From positions 62,001 to 126,000 of the forward strand of contig CAJXQI010000009.1 of assembly GCA_913058395.1 (NCBI GenBank): a stretch of DNA of 64,000 nucleotides, read 5' to 3'. The notes below the pieces were generated by a model that saw nothing but the letters and a program-made list of their open reading frames with translations, did not search any database and was not told where the DNA came from. The position numbers were made by a program, and so were the translations under genes. Source of the stretch: an uncultured Colwellia sp. Its GTDB lineage: Bacteria; Pseudomonadota; Gammaproteobacteria; Enterobacterales; Alteromonadaceae. Below are positions 52,236 to 61,983 of this stretch, in pieces. Every line of letters starts with the position of its first letter. Within the stretch, counting starts at the first letter, position 1.

Positions 52236-53963
52236 TTAAAATGAATAAACCAACGGCAACATGGTCAATACAACGACACTATATGCGGCGGTGATCGGCC
52301 AACCAAATTTTATAAAGTCTGATATTTTATAGTTGCCAGCATTAAACACCATAATATTCGTTTGATAACCATACGGGCTAATAAAACTGCCACTCGCACC
52401 AAATGCGACGGCCATCACTAATGGTAATGGGTTTACCCCTAGCCCTATAGCAATGCTATACGCAATAGGAAAAACCAACGCTGCAGCGGCGCTATTAGTG
52501 ATAACTTCCGTGAGTAACAAGGTGATAAAAAAGATGACCACAAGTGCAATAATCGCACTTTGATCAGCCAACAATAATTCGATTTTTCCGGCAAAAACAC
52601 CTGCTACACCACTATTTTCAAAAGCCTGCGCTAAGGTTAATGCACCAAGCACAATTAACCAAATTTCAATAGGAAATCTACGCTTAATTTCATTAACGGT
52701 TAAACAGCCAGTTAAAATGAGTACCGCGATATAAAACATTAAACTTGAAAGTAAAGTAATCGGCGTAAATAAAGTTACAGCGATTGCAATAATAAAACCA
52801 AATATTGCTAAGGAGTCTCGCCAGCCAGAAAGCATGCTGTCAGGTGTGTGACCAGAAAGTATATAGAAGTTTTTACTTAAATTTGTTCTAGCACTGAAGT
52901 CATTACCAACTGCTAATACCAGAAAATCGCCAGCTTGAATTTTTATCTCGCCAAGCTTACCTGAAAGGGCTGCACCTTCTCGGTGAATAGCCACAACTGC
53001 GGCATCAAATCGAGCGCGAAAGCCTGCCGTTTTTAAAGTTTTACCAACAATCGCTGAATCCGGTTTAATCAATACTTCGGTCAGATTTTCTCGCAACAAG
53101 CCATCTTGCTCGGCAAATAATGCTAAACCGTCAAACTGTTGCAAGACTAAAACTTTACTGATATCACCACTAAAAATAAGTCGATCATGCTGTTGAATAA
53201 CCTCATCAGGCGCGACCGGCGATACTAAACGCCCTTCACGAACTAATTCAACCAAAAATAAAGCATCTAGGTTTCGTAGACCATTATCTTCAATGCTTTT
53301 TCCAATGAGTTTTGAATGACTTTTTACTTGTGCTTCAACTAAATATTCTTTTGCCTTTAATTGCTCATTGCCCATGTCAGTTAAGGTATTTTGTCTAACT
53401 AAAATAATCAACAAACAAACGGTTAACGCAACAATACCCACAAGGCTAAAGTCGAAAAAACCAAGACTCTTTTCACCTTGTTCTATCCATAGTGAATTAA
53501 CAATCAGATTTGTTGATGTGCCAATTAAGGTTAATGTTCCGCCTAAAATTGCGGCGAACGACAGTGGTAAAAGTAATTTTCCAGGGTTAACTAGCGTATT
53601 CTTTTTAACAGTAGAAATTAAAGTCGCAACAACAGCAGTATTACTTATTAGCGCTGAACTAAGTGCTGTAAAAACTAAGGTTTTAATACTAGCGGTTTTT
53701 ACATTGCCGCTAAGCATTAAGGCTGATACTCGCCTTAGAATACTGGTACGCTCATAAGCAAATGAACACAAAACTAATAACAATAATGTCACAAGCCCAG
53801 GGTTCACTGCATTATTTAGAATATCGTTTGAAGAAATAAAGGAGGTTGCTAGGCACGCCAATGTTGCGCTACCAAACACCCTTTCAGGACTATTTGGGAA
53901 GCGAACAAGTGCCAGTAATGTTGCAAAAAATATCACAACAAAAAGCCACTGAGTCCAAAGCAC
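52236..53963 (-). CDS. SLC13/DASS-family permease with TrkA-C domains, probable sulfate importer
   Basis: 575 residues from a GTG with AAGG eight bases upstream. Helices fill the first 180 residues. Two cytosolic TrkA-C (RCK_C) domains lie at about 200-370 (ALFLVELVREGRLVSPVAPDEVIQQHDRLIFSGD and TLKTAGFRARFDAAVVAIHREGAALS). Helices resume to the C-terminus. The helix-RCK-helix layout with position between cysC and cysN matches the sodium:sulfate permeases of marine bacteria. Sulfate is inferred from the neighbours. Confidence 0.85.
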   Translation of the reverse strand: MLWTQWLFVVIFFATLLALVRFPNSPERVFGSATLACLATSFISSNDILNNAVNPGLVTLLLLVLCSFAYERTSILRRVSALMLSGNVKTASIKTLVFTALSSALISNTAVVATLISTVKKNTLVNPGKLLLPLSFAAILGGTLTLIGTSTNLIVNSLWIEQGEKSLGFFDFSLVGIVALTVCLLIILVRQNTLTDMGNEQLKAKEYLVEAQVKSHSKLIGKSIEDNGLRNLDALFLVELVREGRLVSPVAPDEVIQQHDRLIFSGDISKVLVLQQFDGLALFAEQDGLLRENLTEVLIKPDSAIVGKTLKTAGFRARFDAAVVAIHREGAALSGKLGEIKIQAGDFLVLAVGNDFSARTNLSKNFYILSGHTPDSMLSGWRDSLAIFGFIIAIAVTLFTPITLLSSLMFYIAVLILTGCLTVNEIKRRFPIEIWLIVLGALTLAQAFENSGVAGVFAGKIELLLADQSAIIALVVIFFITLLLTEVITNSAAAALVFPIAYSIAIGLGVNPLPLVMAVAFGASGSFISPYGYQTNIMVFNAGNYKISDFIKFGWPITAAYSVVVLTMLPLVYSF

Positions 53964-54008
53964 TACAGTGACCTTACCAATTGATGTGAATAAATAAAAT
54001 TTTGCACG

Positions 54009-55436
54009 TTATTGTTTTAACAAGTCACGAGCACCCCAGTGAGGGAAATGTTTACGCACAAGTACATTCAGCTCTTTTTCAAAGTCAGAATACTGGTGTT
54101 CTTGCTGTGACTCTAACGCACCATTAATCATACCGGCACCAACAGTAATATTGCTTAGTCTATCGATAATAATAAAGGCGCCAGTGGCTTTATTATCGTT
54201 GTAAGCATCAAAATGTAAGGCTTCAGACGTTTCTAGGTTAACAACACCTATTTCATTCAATGATAATTGATCAACAGCTGACTCTTCCAGTGTATTAACA
54301 TCGATGCGATGACTAATACTAAGGGCGTGCCCTGTCGTAAGTTTACTGCCGTGTTTAATATAGTACTCTCGCCCTGGCTCTAATTCATCTTCGTGCATCC
54401 AAACAACGGTGGCACTTAATTCCTTAGCTGATGTAGGTACATTGCCTTTTTTGACAATCATCTCGCCGCGACTAATATCTATTTCATCTTCTAAGGTTAA
54501 TGTTATAGCCATACCTTGATCAGCACGTTCTATATCGCCTTCAAACGTAACTATCGACTTTACCGTACTTTCTTTACCTGAAGGCAAAGCAACAATTTCA
54601 TCACCAACACGAATATGACCAGAGCCAACCGTACCAGCAAAACCTCTGAAGTTTAAATTAGGGCGATTAACGTATTGCACTTGTAGACGGAATTGAGTGA
54701 AATCTTTTTGCTCATCAACTTTAATGGTGTTCAACAACTTCATCATTGTCGCACCAGGATACCAAGGCATATTGGCACTTTCTTCAACAACATTATCGCC
54801 ATTAAGAGCCGAAATAGGCACAAAACGAACATCATCAAAAGCTAAGTCATCGGCAAATTTTCGGTATTCTTTCTTAATATCTTGGTAACGTTCTTGGCTA
54901 AAATCAACCAAGTCCATTTTATTCACAGCAACTAATACGTGCTTAATACCCAACAAAGAACAAATAAAAGAATGACGACGTGTTTGCACTTGAACGCCAT
55001 GACGAGCATCAATCAAAATAATCGCTAAATCACAGTTTGAAGCGCCGGTTGCCATGTTACGAGTGTATTGCTCATGACCAGGAGTATCTGCAATAATAAA
55101 TTTGCGTTTATCGGTCGCAAAGTAACGATAAGCGACATCAATAGTGATGCCCTGCTCACGCTCTGATTGCAAACCATCAACCAATAAAGCTAAATCTATC
55201 GCTTCACCTGTTGTGCCTGACTTTTTACTATCATTTTCTATCGCAGCAAGCTGATCTTCAAAAATCATCTTAGAGTCATGTAGAAGTCGACCTATTAAGG
55301 TACTTTTTCCATCATCAACACTGCCACAGGTAAAAAATCGCACCATTTCTTTGTTTTCATGCTGCTTCAAATAAGCTTCAATATCGGTTTCAAGTAAATC
55401 GCTTGCACCTACATCTGTTCTGGGTGAATCTGTCAT
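54009..55436 (-). CDS. cysN: sulfate adenylyltransferase subunit 1 (GTPase)
   Basis: 475 residues. With CysD it makes APS from sulfate and ATP, driven by GTP hydrolysis. GTP-binding motifs are [14 protein letters not shown] (P-loop), [11 protein letters not shown] and AVNKMDLVD. The length is that of CysN alone, not a CysNC fusion, in agreement with a separate cysC. In most genomes cysD and cysN adjoin closely; here they are separated by about 640 bases that hold a small gene and two repeats. Confidence 0.96.
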   Translation of the reverse strand: MTDSPRTDVGASDLLETDIEAYLKQHENKEMVRFFTCGSVDDGKSTLIGRLLHDSKMIFEDQLAAIENDSKKSGTTGEAIDLALLVDGLQSEREQGITIDVAYRYFATDKRKFIIADTPGHEQYTRNMATGASNCDLAIILIDARHGVQVQTRRHSFICSLLGIKHVLVAVNKMDLVDFSQERYQDIKKEYRKFADDLAFDDVRFVPISALNGDNVVEESANMPWYPGATMMKLLNTIKVDEQKDFTQFRLQVQYVNRPNLNFRGFAGTVGSGHIRVGDEIVALPSGKESTVKSIVTFEGDIERADQGMAITLTLEDEIDISRGEMIVKKGNVPTSAKELSATVVWMHEDELEPGREYYIKHGSKLTTGHALSISHRIDVNTLEESAVDQLSLNEIGVVNLETSEALHFDAYNDNKATGAFIIIDRLSNITVGAGMINGALESQQEHQYSDFEKELNVLVRKHFPHWGARDLLKQ

Positions 55437-55454
55437 TATTATTCCTAATAAAAA

Positions 55455-55556
55455 TAGCTGTAAGTTGGAAGTTCAAAGCTGTCAGTTAAAGCCTAAAACC
55501 ATCAGTGTGGCACTTGTTTTTACTGACAACTAAAAACTGATTGCTTACCGCTTCTT
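55455..55556. repeat. intergenic repeat copy B
   Basis: It contains AAAGCTGTCAGTTAAAG, a core with ACCATCAGTGTGGCACTTG and the right end GCTTACCGCT, which touches the stop codon of the four-helix-bundle gene just as copy A touches cysC. Its core matches copy C over about 55 bases with few changes. Confidence 0.75.
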
Positions 55557-55559
55557 TTC

Positions 55560-55895
55560 TTAAATCGAGTTCCTCAGCCCGGTTAACATGGCTGATAATT
55601 CTTCTGTTTCTTTAATCCAATCTCGGCCCTTTTCTTTTGGTAAGTAACCGATATCAATTCCAATATAAATTTGTGTTCTTAACTCCGCCAAAGATGACCT
55701 AGCAATAGTGATAAAGTGTCTTTTATCTTTTGACGTTTCTCTCGTCATGCCTTCCGCTATATTGCTTGGTACAGACAAACCCGAACGTGTTATTTGATCT
55801 CTAAAACCAAAGTCACGTAGCGAGGTCGTTTGTTTGTATATTTCGGCTGATAGTCTCGCAGCTCTTTTCCATACGTCCAGTTTCTCAAAGTTCAT
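55560..55895 (-). CDS. four-helix-bundle (S23/IVS) protein
   Basis: 111 residues. The pattern FEKLDVWKRAARLSAEIYKQT, then FGFRDQITRSGLSVPSNIAEG and RSSLAELRTQIYIG, is that of the S23 ribosomal/23S rRNA intervening-sequence family, which shares the four-helix fold of the Avd accessory protein of diversity-generating retroelements. Family members probably bind nucleic acid. AGGGA precedes the ATG. The gene lies between cysD and cysN, which usually form an operon, and is flanked on both sides by related palindromic repeats. This suggests insertion as a unit. No reverse transcriptase is nearby. Confidence 0.88.
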   Translation of the reverse strand: MNFEKLDVWKRAARLSAEIYKQTTSLRDFGFRDQITRSGLSVPSNIAEGMTRETSKDKRHFITIARSSLAELRTQIYIGIDIGYLPKEKGRDWIKETEELSAMLTGLRNSI

Positions 55896-55913
55896 AACAA
55901 ATCCCTGTTAAGA

Positions 55914-56060
55914 CAAAGCTTTAAGCTATCAGTTTAAAGCTTTCAGTAAATCCTAAACCATCAGTATGGCATTTGTTTCTACTGAAAGCTGATAGCTTAA
56001 AACTTCAAACTTTCTTTTCCTTGTTTTTAACTGAAAGCTGAAAGCTTCAAACTTATAACT
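55914..56060. repeat. intergenic repeat copy C
   Basis: It starts with AAAGCTTTAAGCTATCAG, shares the core ACCATCAGTATGGCATTTG with copy B, and has the inverted right part CTGAAAGCTGATAGCTT. A further CTGAAAGCTGAAAGCTT lies at its end. The many pairs of CTGAAAGCT and AGCTTTCAG can fold into long stems. Confidence 0.75.
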
Positions 56061-56077
56061 ATTTTTAAAACGGAGTT

Positions 56078-56977
56078 TTAAAAATATCCTTCCATTTTCT
56101 TTTTCTCCATCGAACCAGCAGAGTCATGATCAATTACACGCCCTTGTCGTTCGGAAGTTTTTGTTAGTAGCATTTCTTGAATAATTTCAGGCAATGTTGT
56201 CGCAGTTGACTCAACCGCACCCGTTAATGGATAACAACCTAAAGTTCTAAAGCGTACGCTTTTCATTTGCACTTCTTCATCATCACCAATTGGCATACGG
56301 TCATCATCAACCATAATCAAGGTGCCATCACGCTCAACCACAGGACGCTTTTCAGCTAAATATAACGGAACAATTTGAATATTTTCTAAATAGATATATT
56401 GCCAAATGTCTAACTCAGTCCAGTTTGATAATGGAAAGACACGGATGCTTTCACCTTTGTTTACTTTGCCGTTGTAAACATTCCAAAGTTCAGGACGTTG
56501 GCTTTTTGGATCCCAGCGATGATTTTTATCTCGAAAAGAGTAAACACGTTCTTTCGCTCGTGATTTCTCTTCATCACGACGGGCACCACCAAATGCAGCG
56601 TCAAAACCATACTGATCTAACGCTTGTTTCAAACCTTGGGTTTTCATAATATCGGTATGCGTTGCACTGCCGTGGGTAAATGGACCAACCCCCATAGCCA
56701 TACCTTCTGGGTTTTGATGAACTAATAAATCAAAACCATACTCTTTTGCCATTTGATCACGAAATTCAATCATCTCTTTGAATTTCCAATTGGTGTCAAC
56801 GTGAAGAAGAGGAAAAGGGATCTTACCGGGAGCAAAAGCTTTGCGCGCTAAATGTAGTAATACGGCAGAATCTTTACCAACAGAGTAAAGCATTACAGGG
56901 TTATCGAACTCTGCGGCTACTTCACGAATGATATGAATAGATTCGGCTTCAAGCTTTTGTAAATGTGTTAAATGCAT
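56078..56977 (-). CDS. cysD: sulfate adenylyltransferase subunit 2
   Basis: 299 residues. It is the ATP-pyrophosphatase-fold subunit that forms APS with CysN. The PP-loop is [13 protein letters not shown] at about residue 32, and [22 protein letters not shown] is a diagnostic segment. Full length and intact. It is upstream of cysN in transcription. Confidence 0.96.
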   Translation of the reverse strand: MHLTHLQKLEAESIHIIREVAAEFDNPVMLYSVGKDSAVLLHLARKAFAPGKIPFPLLHVDTNWKFKEMIEFRDQMAKEYGFDLLVHQNPEGMAMGVGPFTHGSATHTDIMKTQGLKQALDQYGFDAAFGGARRDEEKSRAKERVYSFRDKNHRWDPKSQRPELWNVYNGKVNKGESIRVFPLSNWTELDIWQYIYLENIQIVPLYLAEKRPVVERDGTLIMVDDDRMPIGDDEEVQMKSVRFRTLGCYPLTGAVESTATTLPEIIQEMLLTKTSERQGRVIDHDSAGSMEKKKMEGYF

Positions 56978-57107
56978 CGCTGTTCACTAAAGGTAGTAAC
57001 ATAATATTGGTAAATATCATGCCACAGCAATCAAGCATTATCCATATAAGTAAAAGCTTGTTTATACTAAAAAGATATAAAGAATAGGTGTAGTAGTGAT
57101 TAGTGAA

Positions 57108-58772
57108 CTAGCTTGGGGTGTTTTCCAAGTTGTTTTTATAACGACGAATAAGTGACAAAGATGAAGAAGATAATGTTTCACTTTCAATATCAGCCATAGG
57201 CTTTGCCATAACATTAAGTACTTCTTTACCTAACTGTTTACCTAATTCAACGCCCCATTGATCATAGGAGTTAACGTGCCAGATAACGCCTTGAACAAAT
57301 ATTTTATGCTCATATAAAGCCAATAATGCCCCTAACGATTTAGGATCTAGCTGCTCCATTAAAATGGTATTACTAGGAGTATTACCTTTCATGGTTTTGT
57401 GGTTCGCAAGCCTATTAGCTTCAGTTTCATCAGCACCTGATGCGAGCAGCTCAGCTTTAGCTTGCGCTAAAGTTTTACCTTGCATTAGCGCTTCACTTTG
57501 GGCAAAACAGTTAGCAACTAAAGCATCGTGATTAGCTAGAAATTTACTTGTTGGTGCCAGCGATAAAATAAAATCAGTTGGAATAATATCAGCGCTTTGA
57601 TGCATTAACTGCATAAAGGCATGTTGACCATTTGTGCCTTCTTGGCCAAAAACCACTGGAGCAGTTAAGTAGTCAAGTTGTTCACCATCGTTAGCGACAG
57701 ACTTACCGTTACTTTCCATGTCGGTTTGTTGCAAATAACCAGGTAATGCTCTAAGCGCATGATTATAAGGCAGGATAGCTAAGCTTGGATAACCTAAGCC
57801 GTTGCGATTCCAAATACCTAGCATTGCCATAATAACTGGCATGTTTTGTTCAAATGGAGCCTGCTGAAAGTGCTGATCCATCAAATAAGCACCAGCTTTA
57901 AGATCATTAAAGTGTTTATTGCCGATAACCAATGCTAACGGTAAGCCGACAGCCGACCAAAGAGAAAAACGACCACCAACCCAATCCCACATAGGAAGAA
58001 TATTATCTTCCTTAATACCAAATGCTGTCGCAGCAGAAATATTAGTGCTTACGGCATACCAATGTTGACTAATGATGTCGTCGCCAATAATACTTGATGC
58101 AGAAGTACTGATATTCCTAGCAGCTTTAAGCATCCATTCTTTAACAATAGTGGCGTTCAGTAATGTTTCTTGGGTAGTAAAGGTTTTCGAGATAACAACA
58201 AGTGTTGTAGCAGGATTAAGTTTATTAAACTTTTCTTGCGCGGCATCGCCATCAACATTAGCCAATACATGTGCTTTTAAGCCTTGTAGATGATATGGAA
58301 CTAAAGCAGAAAGTGCGACTTTAACACCGTAGTATGAGCCGCCAATACCGATAGCTAAAATATCAGTAAATTTATCATCTGTAATGGCTCGTACCTTGCC
58401 CGTTTTCACATCATCGACAATGCTCGCCATTTTAGCTTCAGTTTCAATAACCTCTTGCGCTTGAACACCTAACACATCGTTTTTGACAGATTCAGGCGCT
58501 CTAAGAGCAGTATGTAGAACCGAGCGTTGTTCGGTGTTATTTAATATAGCACCAGAAAACTGAGCAGAAATGTTCTCTGTAAGGTTTGCTTGTTTCGTTA
58601 AAAGAAATAAACTTTCAAATTCATCATCAGTAATATTCTGCTTAGCATAGTCTAAATGTAAGCCAGCTGCGGACAGCGAATACTTTTCGCTACGCTTTTC
58701 ATCTTTAAATAGTGAAAAAAGATTACGTGATGACACTGTGTCAGCGAGTTTTGTTAAATATCTTATATCCAT
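57108..58772 (-). CDS. pgi: glucose-6-phosphate isomerase
   Basis: 554 residues. It interconverts glucose 6-phosphate and fructose 6-phosphate. Signature segments are DILAIGIGGSYYGVKVAL near residue 145, VISKTFTTQETL, and WDWVGGRFSLWSAVGLP. The QLGKEVLNVM end is also typical. It stands between cysD and galU and supplies hexose phosphate for nucleotide-sugar synthesis. Confidence 0.96.
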   Translation of the reverse strand: MDIRYLTKLADTVSSRNLFSLFKDEKRSEKYSLSAAGLHLDYAKQNITDDEFESLFLLTKQANLTENISAQFSGAILNNTEQRSVLHTALRAPESVKNDVLGVQAQEVIETEAKMASIVDDVKTGKVRAITDDKFTDILAIGIGGSYYGVKVALSALVPYHLQGLKAHVLANVDGDAAQEKFNKLNPATTLVVISKTFTTQETLLNATIVKEWMLKAARNISTSASSIIGDDIISQHWYAVSTNISAATAFGIKEDNILPMWDWVGGRFSLWSAVGLPLALVIGNKHFNDLKAGAYLMDQHFQQAPFEQNMPVIMAMLGIWNRNGLGYPSLAILPYNHALRALPGYLQQTDMESNGKSVANDGEQLDYLTAPVVFGQEGTNGQHAFMQLMHQSADIIPTDFILSLAPTSKFLANHDALVANCFAQSEALMQGKTLAQAKAELLASGADETEANRLANHKTMKGNTPSNTILMEQLDPKSLGALLALYEHKIFVQGVIWHVNSYDQWGVELGKQLGKEVLNVMAKPMADIESETLSSSSLSLIRRYKNNLENTPS

Positions 58773-58839
58773 ATATACCGCTTGATAACTATTAAACTTA
58801 CTTTTGAAAGCAAAACCCTAAAGCTTTAAATTTAAATAT

Positions 58840-59741
58840 TTACTTATTAACGAGTTGCTTTAAATAAGCAGTAAATTCTTCAGCAAATTCTGGGTGACGC
58901 AAACCATATTCGACATTAGCTTTCATGTAACCTAGCTTAGAACCACAGTCATGTGACTTACCTGACATATGAAACGCCTCAACGGTTTCTCGTTCCATTA
59001 ACATAGCAATAGCATCCGTTAACTGAATTTCATCATCTGCACCAGGAGGAGTAATTTTTAATAAATCCCAAATTTTTTCTGAAAGTACGTAACGACCAAC
59101 GACAGCTAGATTCGAAGGAGCATCTTCAACAGCCGGTTTTTCAACAATTGCCGTCATAGTTTTTGACTCACCTGGTGCCAATTCACTACCACCGCAATCA
59201 ACTACACCGTAACTACTAACCTGCTCAATAGGGACAGGCTCGACCATAACTTGACTATAGCCGCCTACGTCATTGTATCGTGTTAGCATTGCTGATAAAT
59301 TTTCGGTTTTTAAGTTTGCAGAGACATCATCTAAAATCACATCAGGTAATACCACAACAAAAGGCTCATTTCCTATAATAGGCAGGGCTTTTAAAACTGC
59401 ATGGCCAAGACCTTTTGCTTCACCTTGACGAACATGCAATATAGTGACATCTTTAGGGCTTATCGCTTGAATTTCATCAAGTAGTTGACGCTTAACACGC
59501 TTTTCTAACGTTGTTTCAAGCTCAAATGATTTATCAAAATGATTTTCTATCGCGTTTTTCGAAGAATGTGTAACTAAAACAATTTCAGTAATACCCGCAG
59601 CTATACATTCATTTACAATGTATTGAATTAATGGCTTATCAACAATTGGCAGCATTTCTTTTGGGATTGCTTTCGTTGCAGGTAACATTCTGGTCCCTAA
59701 CCCTGCTACAGGTATTACGGCTTTTTTATTCGACTTCGCAT
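58840..59741 (-). CDS. galU: UTP-glucose-1-phosphate uridylyltransferase with apparent -1 frameshift near the start
   Basis: It makes UDP-glucose from UTP and glucose 1-phosphate. The frame from the first internal ATG (59688) starts at [14 protein letters not shown], but family members begin about 14 residues earlier with [13 protein letters not shown]. Those residues are coded in frame just upstream (to 59727), yet no ATG, GTG, TTG or CTG precedes them before a stop. An ATG at 59741 with AGGA five bases upstream reads MRSRIKK and meets TAA after eight codons; a -1 shift at A-AAA-AAG (59727-59721) joins it to [11 protein letters not shown]. The catalytic body is intact. Possible explanations are programmed frameshifting, slippage in A6, or a sequence error. 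Confidence 0.85.
59721..59727 (-). promoter_or_regulatory. candidate -1 slippery site in galU
   Basis: In the frame of the ATG at 59741 the codons are ATA AAA AAG, giving the heptamer A-AAA-AAG, the strongest bacterial -1 slippery sequence (as in dnaX). Eight bases downstream lies a small hairpin, CCTG-TAG-CAGG. The stem is short, so the effect of the structure is doubtful. Confidence 0.55.
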
Positions 59742-59867
59742 CCCAATCCTTTTATCACTTTAATATTATTCAGTAATATATCCGTTATATCATTGCCAGA
59801 AGATTAGTCTAACTTAACATTATTTGGGCAGATATTATTAATTACCCCAAAAAATTAATTGGCCCTC

Positions 59868-61796
59868 TTAAGAGGTCCTAGTTTCAGAACTGTCATTTTT
59901 GGCACTCCAAACCAAATCACAAATACCATCTTTTGGTACAAATCCAGTAGGTGCTTGTAGCATTAGCCTTCGAATCTCATCGTGTGCAAACTGATGACAG
60001 GCATCATCTAATTTCAAAAGAATTTTTTCTAATTCAGACCATGGCAACCAAGACTCATGAGCTGACATAATTCGTCGATGATCGGTTTGAGTAATATCAT
60101 CACCTATCAATAACTCTTCAAACAGTTTTTCGCCTGGTCGCAAGCCCGTAAATTCGATTCCAATATCACCGTCTGGATTAGAGTCATCTTTAACAGACAT
60201 GCCGCTCAAGCGAATCATTTTAGCCGCAAGGTCAGCTATTTTTACTGGATCACCCATGTCTAAAACAAAAACATCTCCCCCTTTACCCATAGCACCCGCC
60301 TGAATAACAAGCTGAGAAGCCTCTGGTATCGTCATAAAATAGCGAATAATTTCAGGGTGAGTAACGGTAATTGGGCCACCATTTTTAATTTGCTCTCTAA
60401 AAAGAGGAACTACAGAACCGGAAGACCCCAGAACATTTCCAAACCTAACCATACAAAAACGCGTTGATGATTCACGACGCGCAAGAGCTTGTAGTACTAA
60501 CTCAGCCATACGTTTGGTTGTTCCCATTACATTTGTAGGACGTACCGCTTTATCAGTTGAAATAAGTACAAATGTTTCAACATTCGCTTCTATCGCGGCT
60601 TCCGCAGCAAACAAGGTACCAAAAATATTATTTCTAACACCTTCAATAACATTATGTTCGACAACCGGCACATGCTTATATGCTGCAGCGTGATAAACAG
60701 TCTGTACATTAAATGTACGCATAATCGTCAGCAAACGTGTTTTTTTCTGCACAGACCCCAATAGAGGAACAACTTGTAAATCATAACCTAACTTACTTGC
60801 TGCTTTTTGTAACTCACCATTAATACTGTAGAGCGCAAACTCTGAAAGCTCCATTAGAATTATTTTTTTAGGCTTTTGTGTGAGTATTTGTCGACATAAT
60901 TCAGAACCAATAGAACCACCAGCCCCCGTCACCATAACAACTTTATTAGCTATATTTGCTTTTAAGAGATCTTCATTGGGGGCTACAGAGTCTCGGCCTA
61001 ATAGGTCATCAATTGAGACTTCATGTAATTCATCAATTTTGGCTTTACCACTAACTAAATCAGCAGAGCCTGGAATTGATAAAATCTCCACAGGAAGGTT
61101 TTCTAATCGAGATAATATTTTTGCTATACGCTTTTTATTGTCTCGTGGCATGGCCAATAAAATTCTTTTAATATCATGTTGCTCGATAAGAGTTGATATA
61201 TCTTTTCGACTATATACGATAATCCCTTGCACCGAATTCTTTTGAATTTTTTTATCATCATCAATGAAAGCAACGGGTTTATATTCGTTACCTTGAATTA
61301 GAGATTGGGCTAATTGACGCCCCGACGATCCGGCACCATAGATGATAACTTTCTCTTTATGGCTTTTAAAACTAGAAGACACTGCAGCTAGCACTACAAA
61401 GCGACTGCCCCCGACAGAAATCATCAAAAATGCTGAAAAAATAATGGGAACGGTTCTAGGTACGGAATAGTTTAGATAAAAAGACAGTAAAATAAGAGCC
61501 AAGGTAGATAACATAACCGATAAAGCAATTATAATAACGGCCCTACTATTAATATACCTAATTACCGCTCGATATAAACCAAGGCGTAAGTTGATTAGTA
61601 ACGTAACCGGGACTAAAGCAAGGAGTAATAACCAATACTGTTGGTTGTCAAAAATAACAGAGCTATCAAACCTTACGAGTAATGCTAGCCAGAAAGATGT
61701 TGCGATAAAAAACAAGTCAGCAAAGATACTTATTATACGCTTAACCGGACGAGGTGCCCCAAACAAAAAGCTTAAAGAGAAACCGACAACACTCAT
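59868..61796 (-). CDS. membrane-bound nucleotide-sugar 4,6-dehydratase (WbpM/PglF/CapD type)
   Basis: 642 residues. Four to five N-terminal helices, then a CoA-binding-like Rossmann domain (IIYGAGSSGRQLAQSLI at about residue 150), then the dehydratase domain with VTGAGGSIGSELCRQ at about 290, STDKAVRPTNVMGTTKRMAE (catalytic Asp-Lys with the Met in place of Tyr that is typical of the large enzymes) and FTGLRPGEKLFEEL near the end. These enzymes turn UDP-GlcNAc into UDP-4-keto-6-deoxy sugar, which the DegT aminotransferase upstream could aminate. Inner membrane, catalytic part cytosolic. Confidence 0.92.
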   Translation of the reverse strand: MSVVGFSLSFLFGAPRPVKRIISIFADLFFIATSFWLALLVRFDSSVIFDNQQYWLLLLALVPVTLLINLRLGLYRAVIRYINSRAVIIIALSVMLSTLALILLSFYLNYSVPRTVPIIFSAFLMISVGGSRFVVLAAVSSSFKSHKEKVIIYGAGSSGRQLAQSLIQGNEYKPVAFIDDDKKIQKNSVQGIIVYSRKDISTLIEQHDIKRILLAMPRDNKKRIAKILSRLENLPVEILSIPGSADLVSGKAKIDELHEVSIDDLLGRDSVAPNEDLLKANIANKVVMVTGAGGSIGSELCRQILTQKPKKIILMELSEFALYSINGELQKAASKLGYDLQVVPLLGSVQKKTRLLTIMRTFNVQTVYHAAAYKHVPVVEHNVIEGVRNNIFGTLFAAEAAIEANVETFVLISTDKAVRPTNVMGTTKRMAELVLQALARRESSTRFCMVRFGNVLGSSGSVVPLFREQIKNGGPITVTHPEIIRYFMTIPEASQLVIQAGAMGKGGDVFVLDMGDPVKIADLAAKMIRLSGMSVKDDSNPDGDIGIEFTGLRPGEKLFEELLIGDDITQTDHRRIMSAHESWLPWSELEKILLKLDDACHQFAHDEIRRLMLQAPTGFVPKDGICDLVWSAKNDSSETRTS

Positions 61797-61891
61797 ATTT
61801 AAAATCCATATTTAACTGATAGTTTATCCACTTTTCTACTTCTTAGCGAATAAGTCAGCGTTACTCGAAAGTAACGGCTGTATTTTTACAT

Positions 61892-61920
61892 TACAAAAGC
61901 CTATCTAAATTAGATAGGCT
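61892..61920 (-). terminator. leftward terminator after the aminotransferase gene
   Basis: AGCCTATCTAA and TTAGATAGGCT pair with a single-base centre. On the minus strand TTTTGTAATG follows. It lies between the DegT gene and the dehydratase gene, so the dehydratase may have its own promoter. Confidence 0.7.
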
Positions 61921-61983
61921 AGAAAATCATTATACATGATGTTATTAAACGTTGTAATGACTTCAAAAATTTTTGTACATTAA

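Noticed and set aside
55503-55520. TGGCAC in repeat copy B as a sigma-54 promoter
   Set aside because: The GC of the -12 element is missing at the required distance.
55560-55895. Avd gene of a diversity-generating retroelement
   Set aside because: The fold family is shared, but there is no reverse transcriptase, template repeat or variable target gene nearby.
58840-59688. galU as a pseudogene or as starting at MLPATK
   Set aside because: The rest of the enzyme is complete and intact, and a start at 59688 would remove the GLGTR nucleotide-binding segment. A frameshift or a sequencing error explains it better.
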